From NCBI GenBank assembly GCA_947561715.1, contig OX387201.1, positions 16,320,001 through 16,384,000 of the forward strand: a stretch of 64,000 nt of DNA. Reading direction: 5' to 3'. The position numbers and the translations under genes are program-made. Of the stretch, positions 1-10,598 are shown piece after piece. A model generated the notes under the pieces. It made no database searches and had not been told where the DNA came from. It saw only the letters and a program-made list of their open reading frames with translations. This stretch comes from Ascidia mentula. Its lineage: Eukaryota > Chordata > Ascidiacea > Phlebobranchia > Ascidiidae. The first letter of the stretch is position 1, and each line of letters starts with the position of its first letter.

Positions 1-306
1 GAAATTACGAGCAGCAAAACTTTGGCGGTTCAATGTGCAACATAATTTTGAACAACAACCGCGGAACTTTGGGCACCCTGGTTCAAAAGTTAGGAGTAAA
101 TCAACGTTAAATAATTAGAAGGAAGTCATTTTGATATGGCAACATTGTGACCACCATACGTTTTTTAAAGGTCGAGATGGAATTGCTTTGGTAACTGGTT
201 TAAAGTCATGTATACCCTGACGTAGAAAAGAAGCTTATTACCATGCAACTGTGCATTGTGCATAGTAAAGAATGTACTTCGTTGCTATAAGTCTTCTGAC
301 ACACGT
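1..306. other. 3' flank of the GT31 gene
   Basis: No exon, RNA gene or repeat recognised. It lies downstream of the stop codon of the minus-strand glycosyltransferase gene and probably holds its 3' UTR. I could not identify a clear poly(A) signal. Confidence 0.4.
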
Positions 307-3300
307 TTATGTCAATGCATTCCCGAAAGACGACGAAGAATTAATGACACAAACATCTTCCTTTTCATACTTAATTTTCCAACTGTCCCACACCTTGCTG
401 ATTTGAGATGCAATATCTTCCCCATCGGACATATCACCCCACAAGTGTTGCACCAAAATATCTTGGAATTGGTCAGCTTTACTTCGAAACTGGAAGTCGT
501 AACGCACTGAATGCGGTGCTGGCTGCAAAGAAATTTGCAGAACAAACTTTTTTTTGCAAATATTTGGTTTAGAATAATCAATTTAGAAGTAATACGTAAC
601 AAGCAATTGCCGCAGCATGTTTTGCAAAAGTAAGGGCTGCTCACCAGAATCAGGACCGATCCTTAGCATATTTGACTGATTTGACCACAACGGGCTTCAC
701 GACACAATAAAGGGTTCCGCAGTTTACCGAGGGGGCAAAAAAGCTACATCGCAAAATTTAGTTTTCGAAAGTTGTAATGACCCTTTTTTCATGCAGGTAA
801 TGGTACACTTTCGGGCACTGCTTTTTTTTATACGTTTCATTTTCTTTGACCAATCATGCATGGATGTGATGCAGAATACTCAAAAAAAAACTCAACGGAG
901 TTGCTTTATACCTATACCAATCAAATCTTACCACAATATTTGAATCTCCTTTTCCCAATTTTCTTCTCATGAAACCAGTTACCCACACGTCATCCATCAT
1001 AAGTCGGTTCATGAATCTTGAAGCCTCGAACATATCTTTCACCATTTTTACTGGCAAAATGTACATTCCCCCTCTGCAATAAGTTGGCCAGGTCATACCG
1101 GGATAATCGCTGTATGGGGTGTACCACTTGCTAAACCAGTTTCTTTCCGGAAAGTCTTTGTTCTTGTAAGCATATACACACAGTATGGGAAGGTCTTCAA
1201 AGCATGGCCTTTCGGACTGCATTTTTGTTTTCTGGTGACAAAAAGGCAGTCGCAGAAATTTTTGCCGCAAATAATTCACTAGGTTTGGTATGTGAACGAC
1301 GACGTCATCATCCATTGAAGAATACAAAGTATTTTGTTGAAGATTACTTGCAGACCATTGCATTCCAGCCAATACCTTCTCCGGTACTGTCCTGTGGAAA
1401 ACAACATATTTGTGGTCAGCCTATAGCACTTATTTTCTTTGCTACAAATTTATGTTGAATGTACAGGCATAACTTTTATGCTTTTTAATCGGGTTTGCGC
1501 GTTTTTATGCAACCTTTAATTGGACAGTACTAAAAAAAGCAGTAGCTTTTTATACAGGATCAGCCTGGCTTATAAATCAGGAATATATGTTTCGCCCCAT
1601 GGGCATCTTCAGTTCCTTCAGTAAACACATTAAATGATATAAAAACGTCTTATTCAAACAAGTTGCAGTGATCGCTAGGCCTGCATCTGCAGTTTTGGGT
1701 AGATCCCAATATTTCAATTTTTGAAGTTAATTGGACAGTTCATGATTTTATATTGTACTTACCTGGCGGAATCTTTCAAATCCACTTGAAGAATATCATC
1801 ACGCACTTTAATTTCACTATTCAACAAGTCAGTGCTCCCATTCGTTCCGACTATGAAGATATTTCTAATCTGCAGACCCCGGAAAACTCTGATTGAGCCC
1901 CAAGTAGAACGAATAATTTGTCGTCTTTCGTGATTTGAAACAGAGCTTTTGATAAAGTTAACCAACGTCCATTGAACATTTCCTGCACAATGCAACATCG
2001 TATACCAAGTCTGGAAGTGTGCGTTTCATTTCAATCTTAATCTTAGCTATTGTTTCGTGTTTGTTACTTTTAGAATACTGATGATGCCGCATAGGCGAAA
2101 AAAAATACAGTGGTGGGATTCAGCCGGTTCGCACCGGTTCGCGCGAACCTGCTCCTGGAATTTAATGACCATCATAAAGCATACCGGTTGTTGACAACCG
2201 TATGTGTAGGCCTGGTTCACTTCGAGCACTGTATTCCCGCCTGTACTGTGACATGCAGAACCGGTTGCTAAAATACTTGAATCCTACCACTGTATATATA
2301 TATATACATATTCTCTAAAGTAGTAGTTTGAATGATTGTGCAACAATATAGGACAGTCCTGGTAAGCATATATAAAGTAACATCACCATGCAGTGAAATT
2401 CCATTTACCATGGGACTCGCATTCCTTAACTTTGACCTGGGCATCGTTGACGTTTGGGTCAACTAGGAACTTTGCTAAGGGCCTTGAGTCTTTTGTTGAA
2501 TCCATTATTTTACCACTTACGCGCTTGTGTTCATACACAGTAGGCATAACAGCCCACTTGAGCGGAAGACAGCCATCTGAAATAAAAAAAAAAAGTTTTT
2601 TAGAAATTATGCTGAAAAAGTATTATTTTTTAAGTGGACACGTGACTTACTCATGGATGTCGTTTCCGAAATGTCTTCATCGACACAAATGGACCTGCCA
2701 CAAAAATACAAAGTGAAATCTTATTGTAAAATAGAACTTTACAAAAAAATAAACCGTGCAAGCTGCAGACAAATGGCCACCGTTTCGACCTAAAAGGTCT
2801 CCTCAGTGCAGCTGGTGTGACTATCAGACGACTTTGCTGACCAAACGGCCGAGCAAAGACTTCCACTTCGTGACTATACAATCACCGTCATCCGGTAGGC
2901 ACCAAACTAGGTGCGACCTCACGAAGAAAACAAGGTGAAAACATTATGGCCAAGCAAAACGGATGACGATGATTGTATATAGTCATCACAAAGCGGAAGT
3001 CTTTGCTTGGCCGTTTGGTCACGCAAGCTGCACTGATGAGACCTTTTGGGTCAAAACAGTAGCCACCACCATTCCAAAAAAGAAACAAATTTATAAACAA
3101 GAATAAAGCGAGTTTTTTCTACCAATTTGCTTAGCATCCACTGATCTTTACATACATTCTTACCACACGGGTGTATCCAAGACAAACAAGCCAAGTAACT
3201 TCCACGAGATGAAAAACACTACAACGAGCAGAAGCAATATGATCTGTTGTCGTAGACTGTTTCTTGTTCGCAGCCTTGCTTGAAGCCGTCGAGCTTGCGA

Positions 3301-3425
3301 CTAAAATCACGGCAAAAACGTTAAAAAGTATCCAATATTGTGATACCGTAGTCGCTCTTCACACTTTTCTAATGAAAGAAGTAGCAACAAACCTCGCTTT
3401 TGGGGTTTGATAGCAATTTCACCAT
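307..3425 (-). CDS. GT31 family beta-1,3-glycosyltransferase (beta3GalT/GnT-like)
   Basis: Type II Golgi enzyme expected to transfer galactose or N-acetylglucosamine in beta-1,3 linkage from a UDP-sugar. Exons in coding order: 3393-3425 (tentative, Met plus 10 residues, weak donor), 3164-3300, 2651-2694, 2409-2576, 1763-1982, 932-1391, 307-522 (stop). All junctions after the first keep phase (0-2-1-1-2-0) with AG acceptors, giving about 425 residues, normal for the family. Exon 3164-3300 encodes a basic stretch and then the signal anchor QIILLLLVVVFFISW. Exon 1763-1982 carries ERRQIIRSTWG, the family RR.(A/I)IR.TWG motif. Exon 932-1391 has the metal/UDP-binding acidic triplet in SSMDDDVVV, then WPTYCRGGMYILP and MDDVWVTG, matching the YP.YC.GGGYVLS and ED(V/Y)VG blocks. 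The last exon (PAPHSVRYDF onward) is assigned only by phase and position. Acceptor substrate and donor sugar cannot be told from sequence. Two of its introns contain transposon-like DNA. Confidence 0.85.
2108..2292. mobile_element. hAT-type MITE in a GT31 intron
   Basis: The ends form a 15-bp terminal inverted repeat: left CAGTGGTGGGATTCA, right TGAATCCTACCACTG, 14 of 15 matching. The interior has palindromic CCGGTTCGCACCGGTTCGCG blocks typical of hAT/Tip100-like non-autonomous elements. Flanks are poly-A and TATATATA, so no clean 8-bp target duplication is visible. It lies in the intron between exons 2409-2576 and 1763-1982. There is no coding capacity. Confidence 0.75.
2787..3057. repeat. 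Imperfect inverted repeat (hairpin) in a GT31 intron
   Basis: An arm at about 2787-2896 is repeated in inverted orientation at about 2947-3057. Shared blocks include GACCAAACGGCC(G/A)AGCAAAG and the CCTAAAAGGTCTC / GAGACCTTTTGGG pair. The arms are roughly 110 bp with a 50-bp spacer, so the region could fold into a long hairpin. A foldback MITE is the likeliest explanation. It sits between exons 3164-3300 and 2651-2694. Confidence 0.75.
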
Positions 3426-6400
3426 GAAACCTAGTTTACCATATGTCACCATTCATTATTCCATATAGTCCAAAAACGGAGACGACAACAAGGTTCTCGC
3501 GCAATTCACTCAAGCGTGTTTTTCACCATAAATATTATTGGAAGTGTTTCTTGTGGCCCACTTTCCGTTGGCTCATCACAAACATGTGTAGGCTACATAA
3601 ATCTGTTTCTTACCATAAAAGGCATTTGAATGGCGATGGAGGCTTGTGAATGACACTTCCGTCTCAATTTGAACGAATGACACACGTGATATTCTGAAAA
3701 GTAATCTCGCGTTTAACATGAAGAATTCATACTATAAACTGCAGACGAGGTTGATTCCTAGTCTACTGGCATTGCTAATGTTTTTTCAGACGTTTTAACA
3801 TTTTTTACGCCTTATACAGGAACTGACAATGCTCGTAGGGAGAAATATGTGATCCGTTTTGGCACACCAAGCGTATCCTGTTTTTGATGTAAGTGCTTTT
3901 TATGTGTGTATTCTAAAAATATTCATTTATTTATAACGCTACTGGTGATTTTACATGTGGCACTGGAATGACGTTTCAATACCAAAATGCCGTTAAGGCC
4001 AACTAACGCTCTATCTGTTCTGGTTATTAATTATGCAGGAACCATTGGTCATGTACACAATAAAGGACTCCAGCCTTCCCAGTGCGTTATACAAGGAAAC
4101 AAATAGAACTACATCTAAAACTAAACCCAATTTGTGGATGTAAATATCAAAGTAAGAGGAGAATATCAAAATGAATGCTGAACACTTCTGAAAACTGTTC
4201 ATTGCATCTTATGTCAGGGGTTGGCAACCTTTTGAACACAGCGAGCTGTTTTACAAATCATGTGAAAATGACAACATTTTTTGTGTGTGACATATATGAC
4301 TTCATGAACCACATAATATTTACAAATTTTAAAGGATTACATAAACATTCCTGGACGTAGATTATCATTCAACCTTTCTAGTAGATGATTGTATATTCCA
4401 ACGGTTTGGAATATTCACTGATAACTCCCTGCGTGCCATTAATAATCACCAACCCTGCCAGAGGTTGCAAAACCCTGAATTAACTAACATCTTTGCCAAG
4501 TTGGTGACAATAGTTCAAACGAGCGGAAGCAGTATGTTGCAATAAGGTACTTGATCTACATTCACAAACCGTTTGCATGCTTACCAAGTTCTAATACCAA
4601 GCATTCGATTGCCCTGGCGTTCTTCTATTGACAGAAACAGCAAACGTACCACATCCACAACTCTGTCTGGTCTTGAATGTTTATTAGTGACTGAAGGCGA
4701 CTAGCGATATTCTTTTTTGCTTCATAGCTTATAACTATAACACTGCATTTCACTTCTATTCTTTCTTAAAGTGCCACACAATTTGTCAAGCCCACTTCAG
4801 TTTCACAGTTCTAGGAAGCATTTACAGTTGGGCGAAATAGCTGGGTTGAGTGAGCATTGTCCCATGCCCATTGAAAAGCAGCATCACAAGTGAGTGCTGT
4901 TTGTGAGGCGCGTGCCTCAGGGAGACACGGTAGAAAAAGGCAAACCGCTGTTCTACAAGTGGCTGTAAGGTGAATATTTTTTTGTGTACAATTGAAAGAC
5001 GAACGTGGTGCTTCTGGAAGTGGCGGGTGTATGAAAACGGTGTGCATTCAAACCTGAAGTTTGAGCGACTTTGTCATTGTAATGCCGAGCTGGTGCGCAC
5101 TAAATTCCTTCCATGAATTGTTGAATATTTTATGGAATTTTAAAGGACGCCAAGTTTTCTGCTGAAGCAGTCTCGCCAAACTTCTCTTTTGCGTTGAATC
5201 AGTGCATTATTGCAACGCAAAGCCCACAATGAAACGCTGGTTATCTTCTGGAAACTCAGACCTAATTTGATTTTAAAGATTCTCCTCAGGCACATCTAAA
5301 GGTTTATTTTTACATACCACCGTTGAATTTCACGCGAAACGTCGGTGACTAAAAACATTTAATTGTGCAATAAGGACAGAAATCACAATATGCCTGACAG
5401 CAGCACAACACAACACAATAAGACAAAATTTGATGGATGTGCAGAGTAATGAAAACGAAACCGAGAGCCAATGCACATCCTAAATCCACAACAGCAAAAT
5501 GCAATGTAAGATTAAGGAAGTTGCTGCTGCACTAATCTCATCCGATTGTGGTTTTTTAGCCCTTTGTTGACCAACATGACACATATATATGCTGTAAAAC
5601 GTTTGTGAAATAATTGCTTCATGTATTAGATTAAGTAATGTCGATTAAGTGAGATTGCAAACAAATGTGACGACAATTTAAGCAATATTTATCCATACGT
5701 TTCCTTTCATTTATTCTCCGACCAAGTCACGGTTTTAATAAACGACATTCAAAACACGTGTTTCAACCGATGAGCATATGACGTCATCGCAACACTTTAA
5801 GACATAAGATAAAAGGTTCGTTTTGAAAAACCAAAAGAAACGACAGCATGATATGTTTGAAGATTACCTTCTTTCGACATTATGAATACACCTATGACAT
5901 CATCATAAATATTGACGTCAAAAAACCTGAAAAGTGTTTGCTGTTGGTACCGCAAAGAAATTAAACCAGTTGCTGTTGCATAGGCTGTTGCAAAACAAGG
6001 CGAACTGCTTATGGAAGGTGCAGCCAAAGGAGAAAAGCTTGCGCTGTCATGTGAAGGATTGGAGCGCAGCAACACGCCAACATGTTTGACCAAGCGACGC
6101 TGCTGTTATTTTGCCCGTCAGCGTAATGCGATTTTGTTGTGTTGTTACGTTGCACAGCGCAAATAGGTTTTGCGTGCGTTTTGTGTTTGAGCACGAAAAC
6201 GATCATCTTAGCCTCTGTTGTAGTTACTTGTACGCGAATATTTGCCAACTGCGTGTACAGTTCTATATGCACTGTTTAAAACGAAATGAAACCAAGCATT
6301 TCGAAAGTTTGTTGAAAGGAATGTTGTTAGTGAATTATATACCAACCAAGCGAAACTTTTCAAGAGCATTTTGCGTTTAGCTTTCTTTTGTTCGTTTTCT

Positions 6401-7208
6401 GTTGGCCAGATGACTCAAACGCCTAAAAAAGTGTTGCGGTAATTAAACTGTGCTAAGTAGTATATTTAAACATGTACAATATCTTACTAGTTTAACCCGA
6501 AAGGAAGTCGCTGGCATGCGAAAGTCGGTCTTGCAGCCATTCAGGAAGTAATCGGCCAAACAATAGGCCTATAGTTACGAAATGCTTGCATCACTGTGAC
6601 AAACAAAAGATCTGTTCGAGGAACTTGATTCAGAAATGACTCGCTTTGCTGTGTAAATTTGGTGTGCTCTACCGCGAATTTGCCTGCTGTTGTTAATGGA
6701 AGGGAGTGTGGCGTTGATGGTCTTGAAAACCACTTGAAATCCAAAACCATTTATTTCTAATGTAGGTGAAGAGTTTCGTGGCACACGCAGATTTGGATTC
6801 ATTCGTTTACTTTTCTTGACAACTGTTTTGAAATTAATTTAGGAGATAACTGTTTTTGGGAAGTTATTGGTAAGGTAATGCAATATTCTTGGAACAAAAC
6901 TACTCACTAACGTAGTGGATATTGGCTATATCCGCCAGTGGCTGACACTTTCCAACTAAATCGAGAAGAACTCTCATTGAAACGTTTCATTATGCGAGAC
7001 TTCATTGAGTTGAATTGCCCAGTAGCGTATTTGTAGAGGTATAGGCAGCATTTACAAAATGGTCAACGTTGATGTGCAACGTTTTCGTAGATAGCGTTGA
7101 CACAAAAAGCGTCATTATCCGGACGTGAAGATGTACATATTTTTTGTTTCAGCAGTCAAGCTTGTATATTAGTATATTTTTGTGGCCGAGGTCCATCTGT
7201 GCTTCAAC
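3426..7208. other. Gene-poor intergenic stretch
   Basis: Apart from one hAT-like MITE (4215-4457), I recognise no exon or RNA gene in 3.8 kb. Short reading frames on both strands lack splice context or familiar motifs. The 5' UTR and promoter of the GT31 gene should lie at its left end. Confidence 0.5.
4215..4457. mobile_element. Probable hAT-like MITE
   Basis: Starts CAGGGGTTGGCAACCTTTT and ends in CACCAACCCTG, a short inverted repeat CAGGG(G)TTGG of the kind found at hAT ends. Length is 243 bp with no coding potential. The flanks show no clear 8-bp duplication, so it is old or the right end is slightly misplaced. Confidence 0.55.
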
Positions 7209-7634
7209 ATGGCGTTCTTGCACGTATATCTTAAAAGTACTCACCTGAAGCACACGTATGAAATTAACGCACGGCCCTCAATGGACGAAGGTGTATGCGA
7301 AGTGCTGCACAAAAGTTTTAGGCAAGCGTCAAACGAAGTTGTGGACGTGTACCCTGGTTGTACACAAGTTAGCATCACGTGTCATCAGTACATTAATAAA
7401 ACGGACAAAACCGGCCAACCACTAGATTTAGCTTCTCGCTCCGACATCTTTCTGTCATTGTTGCACGGACTTGATGAAGAAGGCTGGGATATTGCTGTGG
7501 GAAGCACCATTCACCATCACGAGGGAATGATCTTTCGCAAGAGGAACAGGCCTTTAAATGGAAGAAGAAGACTTGGTGATTTGGACGTAGAAATGGACGA
7601 TGGGTGTTCCTATACCAAAACTATGAGAAAGTGA
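7209..7634 (+). CDS. Hypothetical single-exon protein, 141 aa
   Basis: An uninterrupted frame from ATG at 7209 to TGA at 7634; no family recognised. The product starts MAFLHVYLKSTHLKHTYEIN, has a mixed-charge middle containing VYPGCTQVSITCHQY, and a basic patch (FRKRNRPLNGRRRLGD) followed by an acidic stretch (DLDVEMDDGC). There is no signal peptide or membrane segment. Composition is protein-like rather than low-complexity, and the surrounding 7 kb has no other long plus-strand frame. It might be a lineage-specific gene, an exon of a longer transcript, or a chance frame. A TATA-like AT-rich run lies just upstream near 7167-7180. Confidence 0.45.
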   Translation: MAFLHVYLKSTHLKHTYEINARPSMDEGVCEVLHKSFRQASNEVVDVYPGCTQVSITCHQYINKTDKTGQPLDLASRSDIFLSLLHGLDEEGWDIAVGSTIHHHEGMIFRKRNRPLNGRRRLGDLDVEMDDGCSYTKTMRK

Positions 7635-8253
7635 TGCAGCAGAAACGTAAAATTTGCTATTCTCGCTGTCCTTAAATGAATTGCTATTGCTGATTGTGTC
7701 CTTAGTTGTTGTTTAAATTCTGTGTCAACTTTTATAGTTCTGAAAACGCCGAACAAATGTGGAGCGCGTTATGAAGCTATAATGGCACAATATATGGCAT
7801 GATCAGCATGATGGTTGCATTTTGAGTCATTGCCTCAACTGCTGACAGATTAAATGTCTCATATTCAAACAACCAGACCTTGTGCATATAACATGCCCCC
7901 AAGTAATACGCTGCTGATCGATTGGTACCGTTCAGAGCAAAATGTTTTGTTTAACTACGTGTCTTACGCGCCGAAATCTTCCCGCTTGATTGCGTTTCTT
8001 GATTTTAAAAACTCTGTGTCATGTATACAAAGTCTTATCTAAACCCATTGATTTTTTGTACATTTGCTTGTCCATTTTACTGATGCAAAAAAGTGTAACA
8101 CCATCTGTAATACTTTTCAACAAGAAAAAATTATATTGTTCAGAACTATTGCTTTCATATCAAAAACGTAATAAAAAAATACGAGTTATTGTACTGGTAT
8201 ATTCCAATGAAGGGTTAAGTTAAAGTAAACATTATTTTAGCGGTATGTCGGCT
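7635..8253. other. Intergenic, nothing recognised
   Basis: AT-rich spacer between the hypothetical frame and the inverted-repeat element. It contains A-rich AATAAA-like runs around 8170. No exon or RNA gene could be supported. Confidence 0.4.
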
Positions 8254-10297
8254 CATTGCAAACGTCGTAATCTGTCGTGCTGAAATCTGGTAGATGCTAA
8301 AGAACCACCCCACAGCTAGGTCGGCAATTGTGATCATAGAAATCGTGCAAATATGTGGGACATCGGTTTCGGTAAAGAGTAAACAAGCACCTGTCAAATT
8401 AATTTGGTAGCATTATTTAAATCTCAGTTAATTTGAAAACAATTACCGAACCAGCATATAATGCCGAAATAACACTAGTACCTTGCAGGCCGCATGTGGG
8501 GATATCACAGAATGAACGGCGGGTAAGTAATCACTTATACAAGGGCTTTTTTGTAGCGTGCGATTACGTTTGTGTGGTTTATATTTCAATCGCAATTTGT
8601 AAGAGTCATGTTTTTTTTCAATGAGTTTGCTTGCTTATACTCCATTGAAAGAAGCTTTTTCAGAAACTGTAGTCATATGCCCAAAAAGGTTTTGTAACAA
8701 TGTTGCATTGTGAAACAATAAAATGTGTTTAAACAATAACATTTATATGCACTAATCCATATTCCTTCTTCATAGTCATCCATCAGAGATGAAATTATCA
8801 AGAGCAAGATAAGCATCAGATCTATTAATGATCAATGATGTATGGGGATGTATGGTTGGTGAAAGAACTGACTTGCAGCATTCTCTTTCCAAGGGATGAC
8901 AATCATTCAGGTCATATCATTGGGGAAGTGTGTACAAGTTTGGAATACTAAATAATAATGAGAATTTTTTTCAATCTTTTTATTGTTAAGGCTGCTGGGT
9001 TTCTACAACCTATTGATCTTACCACAAAATGGTTTTGTTTAAAGGTACAGATTGCAAATCCTAAACTTTATTGCTGGCAAATGTCTTGATAATACAACAA
9101 AGAAATGCATTTGTAATTCATGCAAAGATGAAGGTGTTGACTTTTCAGAAGTTGTTTGGATTGAATGCACTTGATGCAAACAATGGTTTCACATAAAGTG
9201 TGTTGATTATTCACCAAAATATCCGAAGGACGATAAATACTTTGTTTGTCCAGTGTAAGGGCAATGGCCTATTGAACACAAGTGTGGTCAACCAACCAAA
9301 TAAGTCTGAAAAGGCTCAATGTTCTGCACAGGGATGAGGTTCATGACAAAATTGAAATTCGCTTATGTATGAATGTGGTTGACTGTTAGGTCATTACATT
9401 GTGATGTACCTGACATACTAACATCTTGTTTAATACTTGCAAATCACAACCCACAAGTAAATCATATCTTGTTTATTGATGATTTTTTTCTGTAAAACAA
9501 TAAAAAAAAAACTTTTCCAATAAAAAACACAGAAACTTCACAGAATGTTTGTTGACTTCACAGAATGTCACTTATTGCTTACGGATGCAAAGTTCATAGT
9601 GTGTGCATACTGAGAAATACACATTCTATACTTTTTCTAGAAACAAAAGGAAATGGATTACTACACTATATTAGTAGGAAAGAATATACACTCACATTTC
9701 GTTCTGTTTCTATCCGACTCTAAAGCTGATTAGTATTTATAAACCAATAGCTTACTACGCTATATTAGCAGGAAAGACACCTTTGCATTCAGGGGTATTA
9801 TCGGACACTAACACCATGTATTAGAATCATAGTATTAGATGTCAAAACTTATAGTGCAAAAAAAGTGTTTATCTTAACCTTTTAAATTAACAAAAGCATT
9901 AATAAATAAAGAATACTCACAACGTAAAGTTATACAAATAATTTTTATTATAGGCTAATGCAAATCGTTAAAATTACACAAACGCAATCGCACGCTACAA
10001 AAAAGACCTTGGAAACGTGATTACTTATCCGCCGTTCATTCTGTGATATCCCCGCATGAGGCCTGCAAGGTACCAATAGTGTTATTTCGGCATTAAATGC
10101 TGGTTCTGTAAATGTTTTCAAATTAACCGAGATTTAAATAATGCTACCAAATTAATTTGACAGGTGTTTGTTTACTCTTTACCGAAACCGACGTGCCACA
10201 TATTTGTACGATTTCTATGATCACAATTGCCGACCTAGCTGTGGGGTGGTTCTTTAGCATCTACCCTGAAATCTCTGCGTCAGATTTCAATTGCGTG
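8254..10297. mobile_element. 2-kb element with about 320-bp terminal inverted repeats
   Basis: The left arm (about 8254-8580) reappears inverted at about 9975-10297. Matching blocks include TAGATGCTAAAGAACCACCC, AGCTAGGTCGGCAATTGTGA and ACCAAATTAATTTGACAGG (inverse of the left copy). The arms differ by scattered substitutions and small indels, so the element is not recent. The 1.4-kb centre is AT-rich and contains a broken PHD-type zinc-finger reading frame. No transposase catalytic core or clear target duplication is visible. It is probably a decayed DNA transposon with long inverted repeats; the superfamily is undetermined. Confidence 0.75.
9103..9258 (+). pseudogene. Relic PHD-finger coding fragment inside the inverted-repeat element
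   Basis: One frame reads CNSC, then WIECT, a TGA stop, CKQWFHIKC and later YFVCPV followed by TAA. The spacing fits a C4HC3 PHD finger: C-x2-C, C-x2-C with the stop inside the second pair, H, C, then a last C-x2 whose final Cys is lost to the stop. PHD fingers occur in chromatin proteins and also in proteins of several transposon groups. Its position between the inverted repeats favours an element-encoded protein. It is not functional as it stands. Confidence 0.6.
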
Positions 10298-10598
10298 GAC
10301 TCACTTGCACTATAAAATACTAATTTGCTCTTGCACCATATGTTGTATTACTGGTATATAAATTGTCAATGATACAGCAGGCAATTGATGTAGGTGTTAG
10401 TTTGTGTTGCATTTATCAGTACAGACTCCGAACAAAAAATACATTCATTTACATATGAATACGCTGTAGCGATTTGCGACCATCAAGTCAAGTGTACGCT
10501 ACACTACAGTCCAGCAGTCACAGCAGTCTGTACAATTGTTTTGTTTGCTGCTCCGGAAGATTTTGTGTTGGTAGGAGGAATTGTAAAAACTAGTGACA
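10298..10598. other. Upstream region of ARMH3
   Basis: Spacer between the inverted-repeat element and the ARMH3 start codon, presumably promoter and 5' UTR. No TATA box stands out. An AAAACTAG sequence seven bases before the ATG could serve as a 3' splice acceptor, but this is weak. Confidence 0.4.

Noticed and set aside
4811..5047. 78-codon minus-strand frame, considered as a hAT transposase remnant with flanking sequence to 5330
   Set aside because: Fragments in several frames looked vaguely transposase-like, but no conserved block could be aligned with confidence.
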